A stretch of DNA of 64,000 nt from Vicia villosa (GCF_029867415.1 NW_026705732.1:62001-126000), one strand, 5' to 3'; counted from the stretch's first letter, positions 19,538 to 31,800 are shown. Numbers and translations: made by a program. Notes: generated by a model from the letters alone, not told the origin.

Positions 19538-22500
19538 ATGGATGACTTTGAGCAAGAGAATGGAGAACTCAGAGAAGAGGTTAATACTCTCAAAGATGCT
19601 ATTGAAAGGCTCAACAGCATGGTAGAAGCCCTGGTAGTTACACAGAATCGACCAACGCCAGAAGAACCACAAAGGACTGTGGTTTCCGAGATTGTTTCTA
19701 CTCCTATTCCTCAGTATACCATGCCACCCAACCGACCTTGGGGCATGCCGTATAACTTTATTCCAGAAGGGTACATACCCCCAGTTTCTGAATTTCCAAA
19801 AGCTACAATGGAGATACAACCACCGGAGGGTTACAAACCTCTGGAAATTGAAGTTCCAAGAGCAACGGCAATGGGTTTCACACAACAGAATGCTGAGATT
19901 CCAAGATCTGTTGTCATGGCTTCTCCACAGCCCATTATGCATACTTTTCCTCCACAGGGCAGACAAGTATATCATCACGCTCCCAGTGAGGACGCTGGCG
20001 TGTATGAAAGATTGGACGAGTTCCAGGAACAGTTTCTGCAAATGCAGAAGGAACTCAAGACTCTTCGAGGACAAGATCTATTTGGAAAGAATGCTGCAGA
20101 CCTCTGTCTGGTTCCAAATGTTAAGATTCCTCACAAATTCAAAGTACCAGATTTCGAGAAGTACAAAGGGAATTCATGCCCACAAAGTCATCTCGTAATG
20201 TACGCTCGAAGAATGTCAACTCAGACTGATAATCAACAATTACTCATTCATTATTCTCAAGACAGCCTGACTGATGCTGCACTCAAATGGTACATGAACT
20301 TGGACAGTTCAGAGATTCGTACTTTTCGAGACCTCGGAGAGGCCTTCATCAAACAGTATAAGTACAATCTGGATATGGCTCCCGACAGAGATCAACTCCA
20401 GGCCATGACTCGAAAGGATAGAGAAAGCTTCAAGGAATACGCTCAGAGATGGCGCGAAGTTGCTGCACAAATCTGTCCACCACTTGAAGAGAAAGAAATG
20501 ACAAAAATCTATCTCAAAACTTTGAGTCCATTTTACTACGGACGAATGGTTGCAAGTGCACCAAGTGACTTTACCGAGATGGTAAACATGGGTGTACGTT
20601 TAGAAGAAGCAGTTCGGGAAGGACGCTTGAACAAAGAATCAGAATCTTCTATTGGTCCAAGGAAGTATGGAAGCTCTTTCCAGAAGAAAAAGGATCAAGA
20701 TGTCAGCAATGTCTTGCACAAAATCAAGAAGAAATTTCAACCTCAAGTTGCAGCAATAACTCCGGTTGTTAACTCAGCGCCAGCTTATCAACCTCAGGTC
20801 CCGCAACAACAAATTCAACAAAGGTCGCAGCAACCTCAGCAGCAGGTTCGACCTCCAAATTACAACAATCGGGCTCCAAGGTATCCTGCCTTTGACCCAG
20901 TACCAATGCCGTATGCGGAATTATTTCCAACATTACTGGCAAAAGGACTCATTCAGACAAGGAGTCCTCCAAATCCTACAAACAGTTCCTCACCATGGTA
21001 TAAGGCTGACCAATCCTGTCCCTATCATCAGGGGGCACCAGGTCACAATATTGAGAACTGTTTCTCTTTCAAGGTTGACGTCCAACGATTAGTGAAGAGC
21101 GGAATGCTATCCTTCAAAGATACTAATGCAAACGTCCAAGCAAATCCTTTGCCGCAGCATAAAGAAGCTTCAGTAAATCTGATAGATCAACACCCTAACG
21201 TCATTCAAATCTACGACATTCGTCAGATAGGGGAAAATCTTGTCAAGATGCACGCTAAACAAGTTGGGTACGGCCATGTACCACCTCACAACTACTTCAC
21301 GTGCGATATTTGTCCAAAGAATAATCAAGGATGTGCCGTAGTTCAAGCTGCATTACAAGAACAAATGGACTTAGGATGGATTCAACATATCCGAGTCAGA
21401 ACTGAACATGACATCAACATGGTTCAAGGATGTCCAGGAGAATACAAAATCTACAAAGTTGAAGATCTTGAAGGATCGGTAGTCAGGTTCCATAAAACTT
21501 TAAATGGACTTGCCTACTTTGGAACAGATTTCCACGCTTACAGTAGATGCAGAATTTGTCGAAGAAATTCACAAGGATGTTTGCGTGTTCGCAACGACAT
21601 TCAAAAGCTGACGGATGACAATACCATTACTGTTCTTGCCAACAGAGAAGATGATGAAGTCTTTACCGTATCTCCTCAAATTAATCAAGTTGAACCAATG
21701 CAAGTTAAGTATGATAGCAGGAAGACAGCAATTGCTCCATTAGTCATCTACTTACAGGTCCTGTACCGTATGAGTCCAGCAAGGCTATACCATACAAGTA
21801 CAATGCTACATTCATTGAAAATGGTAAGGAAATACCATTACCATCTGTTGTCAACATTGCTGATGTTAGTCGGGTCACCAGAAGTGGACGAGTCTTCAAC
21901 AGAACAACAGAAAATGTGGAGAAACCTTCGGAGGAAGTACCACATAGGCAAGACAATCATCCGACCAATGCTGCTCAAGCGAAAGAAAATGATGAGATCT
22001 TGAAGTTAATCCAGAGGAGTGAATACAACATTGTAGACCAATTACTACATACTCCGTCTAGGATTTCTGTCCTTTCCCTGCTATTGAGTTTTGAAGCTCA
22101 TAGGGAAGCTCTACAGAAAGTTTTGGAACAAGCTTTTGTAGAACCTAGCGTCACAATAAGCCAATTCAACAACATCGTTGCCAACATCTCCGCGGGAACT
22201 AGCCTAAGTTTCTGTGACGAAGATCTTCCTGAAGAAGGAGTGGACCATAATCTTCCACTTCACATCTCAGTTGGCTGCATGGGTGATACACTCACAGGAG
22301 TCCTAATAGACAATGGATCCTCTCTCAACGTCCTGCCGAAATCAACACTGTCAAGATTATCTTTCGAAGATTACCCTCTAAGAAAAAGTCATGTCATCGT
22401 CAAAGCCTTTGATGGATCAAGGAAGTCAGTTTTTGGAGAAGTAGATCTTCCCATAACTATTGGACCTCAGACGTTCAAAATCACTTTCCAAGTTATGGAT

Positions 22501-23748
22501 ATTCCAGCACAATACAGTTGTTTGCTAGGTCGCCCATGGATTCATGAGGCTGGGGCAATTACTTCAACACTTCATCAGAAACTAAAGTTCATAAGAAATG
22601 ACAAATTGGTAACCGTATGTGGAGAACGAGCTCTGATCGTCAGCAACCTGTCATCATTCTCCTACATAGAACCAAAAGAAGTTGTTGGAACTAAAATCCA
22701 AGCACTTTCCTTGGATAAGGAAAAAGGAAAAAAGAAATCAGCGTCTATTTCTTCCTACAGAGATGCAATCCAAGTTGTAAAGGACGGCACTACCAGTGGT
22801 TGGGGGCACATTAATATTCCTACCAACAACAAGAACAGAACAGGAGTTGGATTCTTTCCAACATCGTCAAAGACTATTCCATGAATTGAGGTAGTTCTTC
22901 CAATTCAAGAAACTTTCCGCAGCGGAGGTTTTCTTTAACCTGTTCAACAAACAGTCAATACCATCGGTACGGAAAACACCGATGAAGAGGAATGGCTATC
23001 CTATCTTAACAAAGCAGGATACATAGCCCTATCAGAGTCTGAATCACCTTGCTGTTATCCGATTAAGGGATCTGAAAGTAAGACTCAACCAAGCAGTGAC
23101 GAAGTTACAAATAGCTTCACCACCAGAAGTCATGGTTCATCAGAAGAAGTTCCTCCTATCCTCGAAGAAACCTGGGATACATTAGGAGAACCAAGCGGAA
23201 AATTCGACTACATGGTGAAATACTCCGCTCCTGAAAGCTCAAAAACCTCTTTGGAAGATATTGTTCCAACGGGATGGAACATTGATCACGAGTACCTCTC
23301 TCAGCCAAAAGAGATGTATAACCCTTGCTATTCATCATCATCGACTGGTGAAATCATCATTGAGGATTATATCCCCAAGTCACCTTCCGAGGCTACGGAT
23401 CTAGAGTTCACATATCTAGTCAATGCCATCTTGGGAGAAGAGCAAGACCAAAATACAGAAGAGGATGATCTCGAAAGTGTCTCCGACAACGAGTCTCTCC
23501 ATTCATAAGATTGGAAGTTTCCTCAAAAGAAAGTCCGACATACTCCACTTGGAAATGGGTATGCTCACGCCGCTCAATCTGCTGAAGTAGAAGAAGATCG
23601 TCTGAGTGTTGCAAAGACAGTGGTTGGTAAATCAAGGCCTACCACAGGCCAGCTTAAGCCTAAGGTTCCAGATTACCTAGTGCACAATGGGGTTCGCCAC
23701 TATTGGACAGCTGTTGAAGTTACAACTGTTGTTCGCACTCCTAAGTAG
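19538..23748 (+). pseudogene. gag-pro: Ogre B gag-protease pseudogene
   Basis: It starts MDDFEQENGELREEVNTL (coiled coil). The Gag domain follows (LIHYSQDSLTDAALKWYMNL, SFKEYAQRWREVAAQICPPL), then a CPYHQGAPGHNIENC knuckle near residue 493 and two copies of a C-x2-C-x6-C module (near 588 and 670). A one-base deletion near 21752 shifts frame. The protease follows, with LIDNGSSLNVLP and YSCLLGRPWIH at 22300-22560. Premature stops occur at 22882-22884, about 22936 (TAA) and 23506-23508, but the same frame continues to a final TAG at 23746-23748 that overlaps the intron donor. The linker shares WDTLGEPSGK and DIVPTGW with A. Confidence 0.88.
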
Positions 23749-24071
23749 GAACTTTCACCGTTATTTTGTCCTCTCACCATAGCCCAGGGTGAAGAGATGT
23801 TTCATAGGGCTTTGCATTTTACTATTTCTTAGAAAAATGTCCCTCTTTGCTTCGCCCAAAGCAATAGAGTTTTGTTTTATAGGGTCTTTGTTTCAAGAAA
23901 TGACTGTCCATAAATAAAAATGTCATTCTGTTCCTTCGTTTAGTTTTCCCTTTTCTTTTTTCGGAAATTGGTAATCCTAAAAAACACCCTAAAAAACATC
24001 AAAAAATTCCATTAACTGCATACACCGAGTCTTCCCTCGTTGTCTAAATAAAACTTATCACACATATGCAG
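23745..24071 (+). other. Ogre B intron between protease and RT (327 nt)
   Basis: The donor GTAGGA starts at the last base of the final AAG codon, so its TAG is the gag-pro stop. The acceptor is CATATGCAG at 24063-24071. Splicing joins a two-base codon start to the RT exon in frame, with the same phase as A and C. The interior is T-rich and ORF-free. Confidence 0.75.
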
Positions 24072-25328
24072 ATTAATCATGAAATACCCCGTTGAAACGT
24101 GCGATTGTATGACTTCTCCAAGCTTTGAGTTCCCTGTATTCGAGGCAGAGGAAGAAGAAGACGAAGAAATATCAAAGGAAATTTCACGATTACTTCAACA
24201 AAAGGAAGAGGCCATTCAGCCATACAATGAGCCTCTAGAGATCATTAACCTTGGTTCCGATGGAAACAGAAAAGAGGTTAAGATTGGAGCTTCGCTCAGT
24301 TCAGAGATCAGAAAGAGTTTGATACAACTGCTCAGAGAATTCTCAGATGTCTTCGCTTGGTCTTATCAAGATATGCCAGGGTTGGATACCAGTATAGTGG
24401 AGCATCACTTGCCATTAAAAGCAGAATGCCCTCCAGTCAAGCAAAAATTGAGAAGAACTCATCCGGAGATGGCCATGAAAATCAAAGAGGAAGTTCAAAA
24501 GCAGATCAACGCAGGTTTCGTCGTCACTTCAGAATACCCTCAGTGGTTAGCTAACATTGTTCCCGTTCCTAAGAAAGACGGAAAAGTCCGCATGTGCGTC
24601 GACTACAGAGATTTGAACAAAGCTAGCCCTAAGGATGATTTTCCTTTACCACATATTGATATGTTGGTAGACAGTACAGCAAAATCCAAAGTTTTCTCAT
24701 TCATGGACGGATTTTCAGGATACAACCAAATCAAAATGGCACCTGAAGACATGGAGAAAACAGCTTTCATCACCCCCTGGGGCACGTTCTGCTATCGTGT
24801 TATGCCTTTTGGACTAAAGAACGCAGGGGCAACTTATCAAAGAGCCATGACTACGCTTTTCCACGACATGATGCATAAAGAAGTGGAAGTCTATGTGGAC
24901 GACATGATTGCCAAATCAGAAAATGAAGAAGATCACATACAGAATCTGACAAAGTTATTTCAACGCTTACGGAAGTTTCAGCTTCGCCTGAATCCCAACA
25001 AGTGCACCTTTGGTGTCTACTCAGGAAAACTCCTTGGGTTCATCGTCAGCAAACGAGGAATTGAAGTAGATCCAGACAAAGTCAAGGCAATTCAAGAAAT
25101 GCCTTCACCCAGAACCGAGAAACAAGTTAGAGGATTTCTTGGACGTCTGAATTACATCTCAAGATTCATATATCTCATGACTGCAACTTGTGCTCCTATT
25201 TTCAAACTTCTACGGAAAAATCAAAGTTGCGTCTGGACAGACGATTGTCAGAAAGCGTTCGACAGCATTAAGGAATATCTGCTCGAACCACCCATCTTGT
25301 CTCCTCCAGTGGAAGGAAGACCTTTGAT
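24072..25328 (+). pseudogene. Ogre B reverse transcriptase and start of RNase H, truncated
   Basis: The frame is open from the splice acceptor. It contains SDVFAWSYQDMPGLDTSIVE, then VPKKDGKVRMCVDYRDLNKAS, FMDGFSGYNQIKMAPEDMEK, FGLKNAGATYQRAM and the catalytic VYVDDMIAKS, followed by LGFIVSKRGIEVDP and VRGFLGRLNYISRF. RT is therefore complete. The frame enters the RNase H region (PPVEGRPLI) and ends at the Sirevirus LTR at 25329. C continues past this point with MYLTVLKNSMGCVLG, which B lacks. No internal stop is visible in the RT part. Confidence 0.88.
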
Positions 25329-26266
25329 TGAAATTCTGGACTCAGACACACGATGTCTAACAGGATGTCACGACATCACTATCTGAATGTTTTTAAACAA
25401 ATGAACAAAGTGTAAACAGAAAAACAACACAGGAAAGTTGTTAACCCAGTTCGGTGCAAACACACCTACATCTGGGGGCTACCAAGCCAGGGAGGAAGTC
25501 CACTATAAGTAATATCAATTCAAGGTAATACAAAACAAGATTACGCCTTTCACTTAATATCTACCCAATGCAACTTCAATCTAAACCACTTAGACCAGAG
25601 ATCCTACTCACTCCCCCTCAATCACAGCAGTGATGAAAAACTAACCAACGAATAACAAAAGAAGACACTCTTCAAAGACACAACTTGATCTTGCTTAAAA
25701 GCTTTGATCAAGTACAATAGTACTCTTGCTTAAAAGCTTTGAGTACTTCTTACAACTCAAATCAAAACACCTAGACCAAGACAATCATCATGATGATTGT
25801 TTGGCTTACAAGAAAACTACAACAAGAAACTTAACCACAAAGAACTCTAACAGTTTCTCAACCAAAAAACCCTTGACGGCAACAGCAGCCCCTGCGTGGA
25901 ATAAATAGCCTTCAAACAATACATCAACTGGGCCTTTGATCCACAAAATAGTTTTTGCCCTAATAAAACAAATCTTCATAACACAATGAATCTAATAATA
26001 AAACTCATCCAAGACGTCCTTAAAACAGATCAGAATCCATCATTACCAAATATAGCGCATAGGATCTTATCAGATCATAAAAACATAAGTAGTAATAGAC
26101 AATAACGAACAGCTGCAAATGTCATGACATCGGCCTTGACATCAGGTAAAGGCCTGCATAAGGAAGGACTTCACAACAACAGAAAGCATGTCATGACACT
26201 GGTTTTTGACAGGATAGAGCCACAATTAGTTTTACCAAAAATTACAGCCAATCAACAACATCTACA
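25329..26266 (-). repeat. Sirevirus 3' LTR
   Basis: It begins TGAAATTCTGG and ends CATCTACA on the + strand, and is matched by 33613-34548. It contains palindromes ATGTCATGACAT (26119-26130) and TGTCATGACA (26189-26198) and two hairpins with a shared loop (25683-25747). Palindromic LTR repeats are known in Sireviruses. Confidence 0.93.
25683..25747. repeat. Two Sirevirus LTR hairpins, same 15-nt loop, different complementary arms
   Basis: 25683-25713 has arms ACTTGATC/GATCAAGT, and 25719-25747 has arms AGTACTC/GAGTACT. Both enclose the identical loop TTGCTTAAAAGCTTT. The same pair is present in the other LTR at 33967-33997 and 34003-34031. Confidence 0.85.
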
Positions 26267-26280
26267 AACTCCCCCTTTGG
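26267..26280 (-). other. Sirevirus polypurine tract (LTR-proximal)
   Basis: CCAAAGGGGGAGTT on the minus strand directly abuts the 3' LTR, as expected for the plus-strand primer. Confidence 0.8.
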
Positions 26281-26604
26281 CAAATTTTTGGCTAAAACAT
26301 TAATAGATGTAAAACAGATATCAGAGCATACAGCAGCCAACAACAGAAAAATAAATTCTGTAACAGAAAAATAAATTCTGAAGAAACAGCAGCAACTTGA
26401 TTCAACTTGATTAATCACCAGAAAACCAGAAAACAACTACTTAATCAATTGTTACAGAAATCACTTGTCATTGTCAGGGAGAACCAGAGAACACCCAAAT
26501 AAAGACAACCACAAAATAACCATGTCCAAAAAAAAACCAAAAGATCACCAGAACAACAAAACAACCATTGCAACCATTACAATCAAAACAACAAACACAC
26601 ACTA

Positions 26605-26618
26605 CTCCCCCTTTTTAG
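26605..26618 (-). other. Second polypurine tract, just after the envelope-like ORF
   Basis: CTAAAAAGGGGGAG on the minus strand repeats the motif of the LTR-proximal tract, including the preceding GGCTAAAA-type sequence. Multiple polypurine tracts are reported for Sireviruses. 26281-26604 holds no ORF. Confidence 0.6.
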
Positions 26619-26649
26619 CCACAAAAGGAGCCAAACTTCAGAAGAAGAT

Positions 26650-28650
26650 TTAATCCTCAGAGCCAGCAGTATCTTCATCATCCTCCTCACTCATCTCCAC
26701 ATCACTGGAGCTACCAGTCTGGGCATCAGCATCTTCATCATCCTCAACCTTATATTCATCCTCACTATCAGCATCCATCTTCTCACCATCACTACCAGCA
26801 GCATGATCATCACCACTATCAGCAGACTGCTCAAGACTTTGTATAAGCTGTTCAAGCTTCATCTTCCTATTTTCCAGCTCTTTGCAGGTCTCCTTCAGCT
26901 CAGCTATAAGAAAGGCTTTGGTCACAGACTTGCTAGTTTGAGATGTCCCAGCAGATGTTGAGGCATCAGTCCTTTGAAGCAGCTTGTAGTGAAAGGTCAA
27001 AGCACTTTCCCTTTTGCAGACAGAATCTTTAGCTTTCAAGATGCCAGGGTATTGCTTTAGGATGATTCCACATATTAGAGATGGAAAGGCAATAGGAAGC
27101 TTAGTGGCAGAGGTACCTGCATGTCTCATAGTCTGGTCAAAAATATAGGTCCCATAGTCAAACACAGTCTTGGTCCCTATAGCATAAATGAATCTACCTA
27201 AGCCAACAGCAATGGTAGAGGTGTGATTGGTGGGCACCCAGTTGGCAGAACCAATTTTATGCAGCAGAGCATACTTGACAGTCAAGAGACTAGCAGACAG
27301 TTTGCTTTTGATGGGCCACTTTTTAACCTTACCCCCAGTGATGGTGTTGCAAACCTCATTATCAGTTACTTCAAGCTCAGGTTGAGCTTCAGCATTTCTA
27401 CCTAGATAGTGATTGATAGCAGTAGGGGAGAACTCTATGCATTTTCTTCTAACATAAACTTTATGAAAATCATCTGTTCTACCATCAGCACAGTCTTGAG
27501 ATAAATTGACAATAAACTCTTTCACAAGCATTTCATAACATTTAGAGAATTGAGAAACAGTCTTAATCAAACCTGCAGTCTTGATGAGCTGCATGACCTC
27601 TTGATTTTCCAGAGCATCATTTGCTAATTCTCTTTCAAGGGCCAGCCTTCTTTGATACACAAATTTCCACTGGATTGCATTAGAAGCATAGTGCAGATAT
27701 ATGTTATCCAAAGGAACATCACGGACCTTTGTAGCAGATTTAGTAACATCAATCTTCTTCTTGGAGGGGATGTCAGGGACATCACTTGGGACATCAGCTT
27801 CAGAGTCAGAAATGCTTCTTTCCTTCCTCTTCTTCACACTAACTTTGCTTCCAGACTTTGAGGGTCCAGTAGGAACTTTCTTCACCTTTTCTTTAGTAAC
27901 AGTCTTCAGAGGAGTAACATGTGGCTTGAGAGAGTGTTGCTCACAAGCTTGTTTACCCTTACGAGCCTTGACCCTGTTGGAGATGCTGGAGATGAGGTCA
28001 TCATCAGCAATATCAATAGGATCATCAAGTTCATCTAGGTCCACCACATCATGCACATTAGGGTTTTCATCTTTCTTAGCAGGAACAGCAGGAACCTCTT
28101 CATCTTTCTCAGGTGCAAGAGTCTCATCATCTTTGGTACCAGATGCTTCAACATTGATAGCTTCAGATGTTTCAACATCTTTGGCAACAGGGGTCTCGTC
28201 ATTATTAACAGATGTCTCAACATCTTTAGCAACAGGAGTCTCATCATTATTATCAGCAAATGTCTCATCATTTTTATCCTGATCTTTGCTGGCATCATCA
28301 TGCTCACCTTGATCATCATCGGAAGCAAGCATTTGGGCTAGAGGAACAGATATTCCTTCAACCTTGTGCCCTTCATTCAAGATTCTGGTGACCATATTTG
28401 CAATTGCATTATGAACATAGGAAGAGCCCTCTCTACCCTGGACAGAAAAAGTTTCTGGAACAGATCCTCCGGTTGATTTTCTTGCATGCATCTTTCTTGG
28501 TTGACTGCGAGTAGAATCGGAAGGAAGAACAGTGTTCAATGGTGCGACATTCAACACAACATCTTGATCAGTCACCACATTTGGTGCCCTAGACTCCGAT
28601 GCTTTTTCAGAGGACGGAGACGATTGCTTTGAAGGAGTACTTTGAGACAT
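26650..28650 (-). CDS. Sirevirus envelope-like protein (666 aa)
   Basis: It starts at the ATG at 28650 (MSQSTPSKQSS), in the same frame as gag-pol. The frame is open all the way back to the gag-pol stop at 28849-28851. Residues about 120-190 contain near-repeats of NNDETPVAKDVETS. A basic Lys-rich region with a KKRKER motif follows. A globular domain (about 320-560) has VRRKCIEFSPTAINHYLGR, KLSASLLTVKYALLHKI and FPSLICGIILKQYPG, as in the envelope-like proteins of legume SIRE-type elements. The C-terminus is a coiled coil plus a highly acidic tail. I see no clear signal peptide or transmembrane segment, so a true envelope role is unproven. It is intact. Confidence 0.85.
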   Translation of the reverse strand: MSQSTPSKQSSPSSEKASESRAPNVVTDQDVVLNVAPLNTVLPSDSTRSQPRKMHARKSTGGSVPETFSVQGREGSSYVHNAIANMVTRILNEGHKVEGISVPLAQMLASDDDQGEHDDASKDQDKNDETFADNNDETPVAKDVETSVNNDETPVAKDVETSEAINVEASGTKDDETLAPEKDEEVPAVPAKKDENPNVHDVVDLDELDDPIDIADDDLISSISNRVKARKGKQACEQHSLKPHVTPLKTVTKEKVKKVPTGPSKSGSKVSVKKRKERSISDSEADVPSDVPDIPSKKKIDVTKSATKVRDVPLDNIYLHYASNAIQWKFVYQRRLALERELANDALENQEVMQLIKTAGLIKTVSQFSKCYEMLVKEFIVNLSQDCADGRTDDFHKVYVRRKCIEFSPTAINHYLGRNAEAQPELEVTDNEVCNTITGGKVKKWPIKSKLSASLLTVKYALLHKIGSANWVPTNHTSTIAVGLGRFIYAIGTKTVFDYGTYIFDQTMRHAGTSATKLPIAFPSLICGIILKQYPGILKAKDSVCKRESALTFHYKLLQRTDASTSAGTSQTSKSVTKAFLIAELKETCKELENRKMKLEQLIQSLEQSADSGDDHAAGSDGEKMDADSEDEYKVEDDEDADAQTGSSSDVEMSEEDDEDTAGSED

Positions 28651-28842
28651 GATGAGAGAGAATGGAAAGCTGGGTAAGTATTTTGGAATGCAGAGAACCA
28701 GAGAGATAGCGTGAGTGTGGAGGAGAGGTTTTGAAAGAATGGAAACCGTTTGGGTAACTTGTAAAAGGGGGGGAAAATACACTTTAATGTGTAATGATAT
28801 CCAAGATTTGGAGAGAGAAATAGTGCTGGCCCCACACTCAAT

Positions 28843-28851
28843 TAATTGCTA
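28843..28851 (-). promoter_or_regulatory. Leaky stop context UAG-CAA-UUA at the end of gag-pol
   Basis: The nine minus-strand bases TAGCAATTA match the tobamovirus-type readthrough consensus UAG-CAR-YYA. The downstream frame stays open through the envelope-like ORF. Stop-codon suppression is the established expression route for the envelope-like ORF of soybean SIRE1. Confidence 0.8.
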
Positions 28852-31800
28852 TAATCCTTCACAAAGACAAATGCCTAATTTGTTTCTTAGATTTTCAAAT
28901 TGATTTGCATCTAAGGCTTTTGTAAAAATGTCAGCAAGTTGAAGGTCTGTAGCAACATGTTCCAAGCCAATTATTTTGTCCTCAACAAGATCTCTAATGT
29001 AGTGGTGTCTAATATCAATATGCTTGGTCCTGCTGTGCTGAATGGGATTCTTTGAAATGTTGATGGCACTTAAGTTGTCACAATATAATGTCATGACATC
29101 TTGTGTGACATTGTATTCTGATAACATTTGTTTCATCCAAACAAGTTGAGAACAGCTACTTCCTGCTGCAATATATTCTGCTTCAGCAGTGGATAAGGAC
29201 ACACAGTTTTGTTTCTTGTTGAACCATGAAATAAGGTTATTTCCCAAAAAGAAGCATCCTCCTGAAGTACTTTTTCTGTCATCAGCACTTCCAGCCCAGT
29301 CTGCATCACAATATCCAGTGAGAATGGGTTCACATCCATGAGAGTAAAGCATTCCATACTCACAGGTACCATTCACATATTTTATTATCCTCTTGACTTG
29401 ATTTATGTGACTGACTTTGGGTTCTGCTTGATATCTAGCACATACCCCAACAACAAAGGCAATATCAGGTCTACTGGCTGTAAGGTACAACAGACTTCCT
29501 ATCATGCTTCTATATAGACTTTGATCAACACTAGTTCCCTTTTCATCTTTGGACAGTTTCAAATGAGTAGGTGCTGGTGTCCTTTTGTGAGTAGCATTTT
29601 CCATTCCAAACTTTTTGACAATATTTCTAGCATACTTGCTCTGAGAGAGAAAGATTGAGTCTTCCATCTGTTTGACTTGCAGCCCAAGAAAGTAAGTTAA
29701 TTCTCCAACTAAACTCATTTCAAATTCAGATTGCATCTGCTCAACAAAATGTCTAGTCATCTTGTCTGACATCCCACCAAATACAATATCATCCACATAG
29801 ATTTGAGCTATCAGAATCTTTCCTCCTTCATCTTTAACAAAGAGAGTTTTATCTATCCCTCCTTTCCTGTATCCGTTGTTAGTAAGAAATTCAGTTAGTC
29901 TCTCATACCAAGCTCTAGGGGCTTGTTTCAGACCATAAAGAGCTTTTCTTAATTTGTACACATGATCAGGATGGTTTGGATCTGCAAAACCTTTAGGTTG
30001 TTCTACATAGACTTCCTCATTCAAAAATCCATTCAAGAAAGCACTCTTCACATCCATCTGATAAAGTTTGAATTTCAGAATGCATGCAACCCCTAACAAT
30101 AGCCTAATTGACTCAAGTCTGGCAACAGGAGCAAAAGTTTCATCAAAGTCAACTCCCTCAACTTGAGTGTATCCTTGAGCAACTAACCTTGCTTTATTTC
30201 TGATTATAGTTCCCAGTTCATCTGACTTATTTTTGTAGACCCATTTTGTTCCAATGACATTAGAATGTTTTGGTCTTGGAACCAGCTCCCATACCTCATT
30301 CCTTTCAAACTGGCCTAGTTCTTCCTGCATGGCATTAATCCAGAACTCATCTGTTAATGCTTCCTTGACATTTTTAGGTTCAATTTTTGATACAAAGCAA
30401 GAGTTTGAGACAACTTCTCTTGACCTTGTAGTAATTCCACTGTTAAGATCTCCTATAATAAGTTCTTTAGGATGATTTTTCTGAACTCTTATAGATGGAC
30501 TCTTGTTAGGAGGTTCAGTCTCAGATTCTGTGATAGTAGGACTGCAATCATCTTCTCTTGTTGATCCTTCAGCTGTAATATCCCAGAATGTTCCGACATC
30601 TTCTGTGACATCTGCTTGATTGTGAGCATCATCAACCACAACATTTATGGACTCCATAATTATTCTGGTTCTTGAGTTGAACACTCGATAGGCTCTGCTG
30701 TTTGTAGAGTAGCCCAGAAAATTTCCTTCATCACTCTTGGGATCCATCTTCCTTCTGTGATCTCTATCAGCAAGAATGTAACACCTACTACCAAACACAT
30801 GGAAGTATTTGACAGTGGGCTTTCTTCCCTTCCAGATCTCATATAGGGTGGTAGAGGTTCCTTTTCTTAATGTAACTCTATTATGGACATAACAAGCAGT
30901 ATTCATGGCTTCAGCCCAGAAGTAGATAGGAAGATTCTTAGCATGGATCATTGCTCTGGCCGATTCTTGAATAGTTCTATTCTTTCTTTCAACAACCCCA
31001 TTTTGCTGTGGAGTAATAGGGGAAGAGAATTCATGATGTATTCCTTCAGAGGAGCAAAAATCAGCAAATTTTTGATTCTCAAATTCCTTTCCATGATCAC
31101 TTCTAATTCTTACAACACCATTTTCTTTTTCTCTTTGAATTCTTTGACATAGGTCCTTGAAAACATCAAACACATCTGACTTGTCTCTGATGAAGTTTAC
31201 CCAAGTGTATCTGGAGTAGTCATCCACAACCACATAAGCATATTTCTTTCCTCCAAGACTTTCTATTTGCATTGGTCCCATCAAGTCCATATGTAGCAGT
31301 TTAAGAACTCTGGAAGTAGTCAGATGTGTAACCTTTGGATGCGACATCCTGGTTTGTTTTCCTACCTGACACTCACCACATATTCTTCCTTCATCAATTT
31401 GTAGCTTAGGAATTCCTCTCACATCTTCCAGAGAAATAATCCTTTTCATACCCCTTAGATGAAGGTGACCAAGTTTTTGGTGCCACAGCTTTGCTTCTTC
31501 CTCCTTAGAGCATACAGTAGAATAGCTGGATTCATGAGACACCCACAAGTAGCAGTTATCTTTGGATCTGACACCCCTCATTACTACTTCCTTTTCTTCA
31601 TTAGTAACCACACACTCAGCTTTGGTGAAGTTGACTTGGTATCCTTGGTCACAGAGTTGACTGATGCTTATGAGATTGGCAGTCAGGCCTTTGACCAACA
31701 AAACCCCTTCTAAATTTGGCACTCCTGAACAGTCTAATTTTCCAACCCCTTTGATTTCTCCTTTAGCTCTATCACCAAAGGTTACATAACTAGTAGAATG

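Larger units (their letters stand above)
11143..25328 (+). mobile_element. Ogre B: decayed Ty3/gypsy (Tat) element, ends in RNase H at the Sirevirus
   Basis: In order: 5' LTR, primer binding site at 17002, leader, ORF1 pseudogene, gag-pro pseudogene, intron, and RT plus the beginning of RNase H. The reading frame stops abruptly at the Sirevirus LTR (25329). RNase H, second RNase H and integrase are not found on the other side of the Sirevirus. The LTR beyond it (38015-42400) is a different type from B's LTR, so I do not treat them as one element. Confidence 0.85.

Noticed and set aside
27701..28282. 193-codon Ser-rich ORF opposite the envelope-like gene
   Set aside because: It is the shadow of the acidic, repeat-containing part of the real minus-strand ORF.
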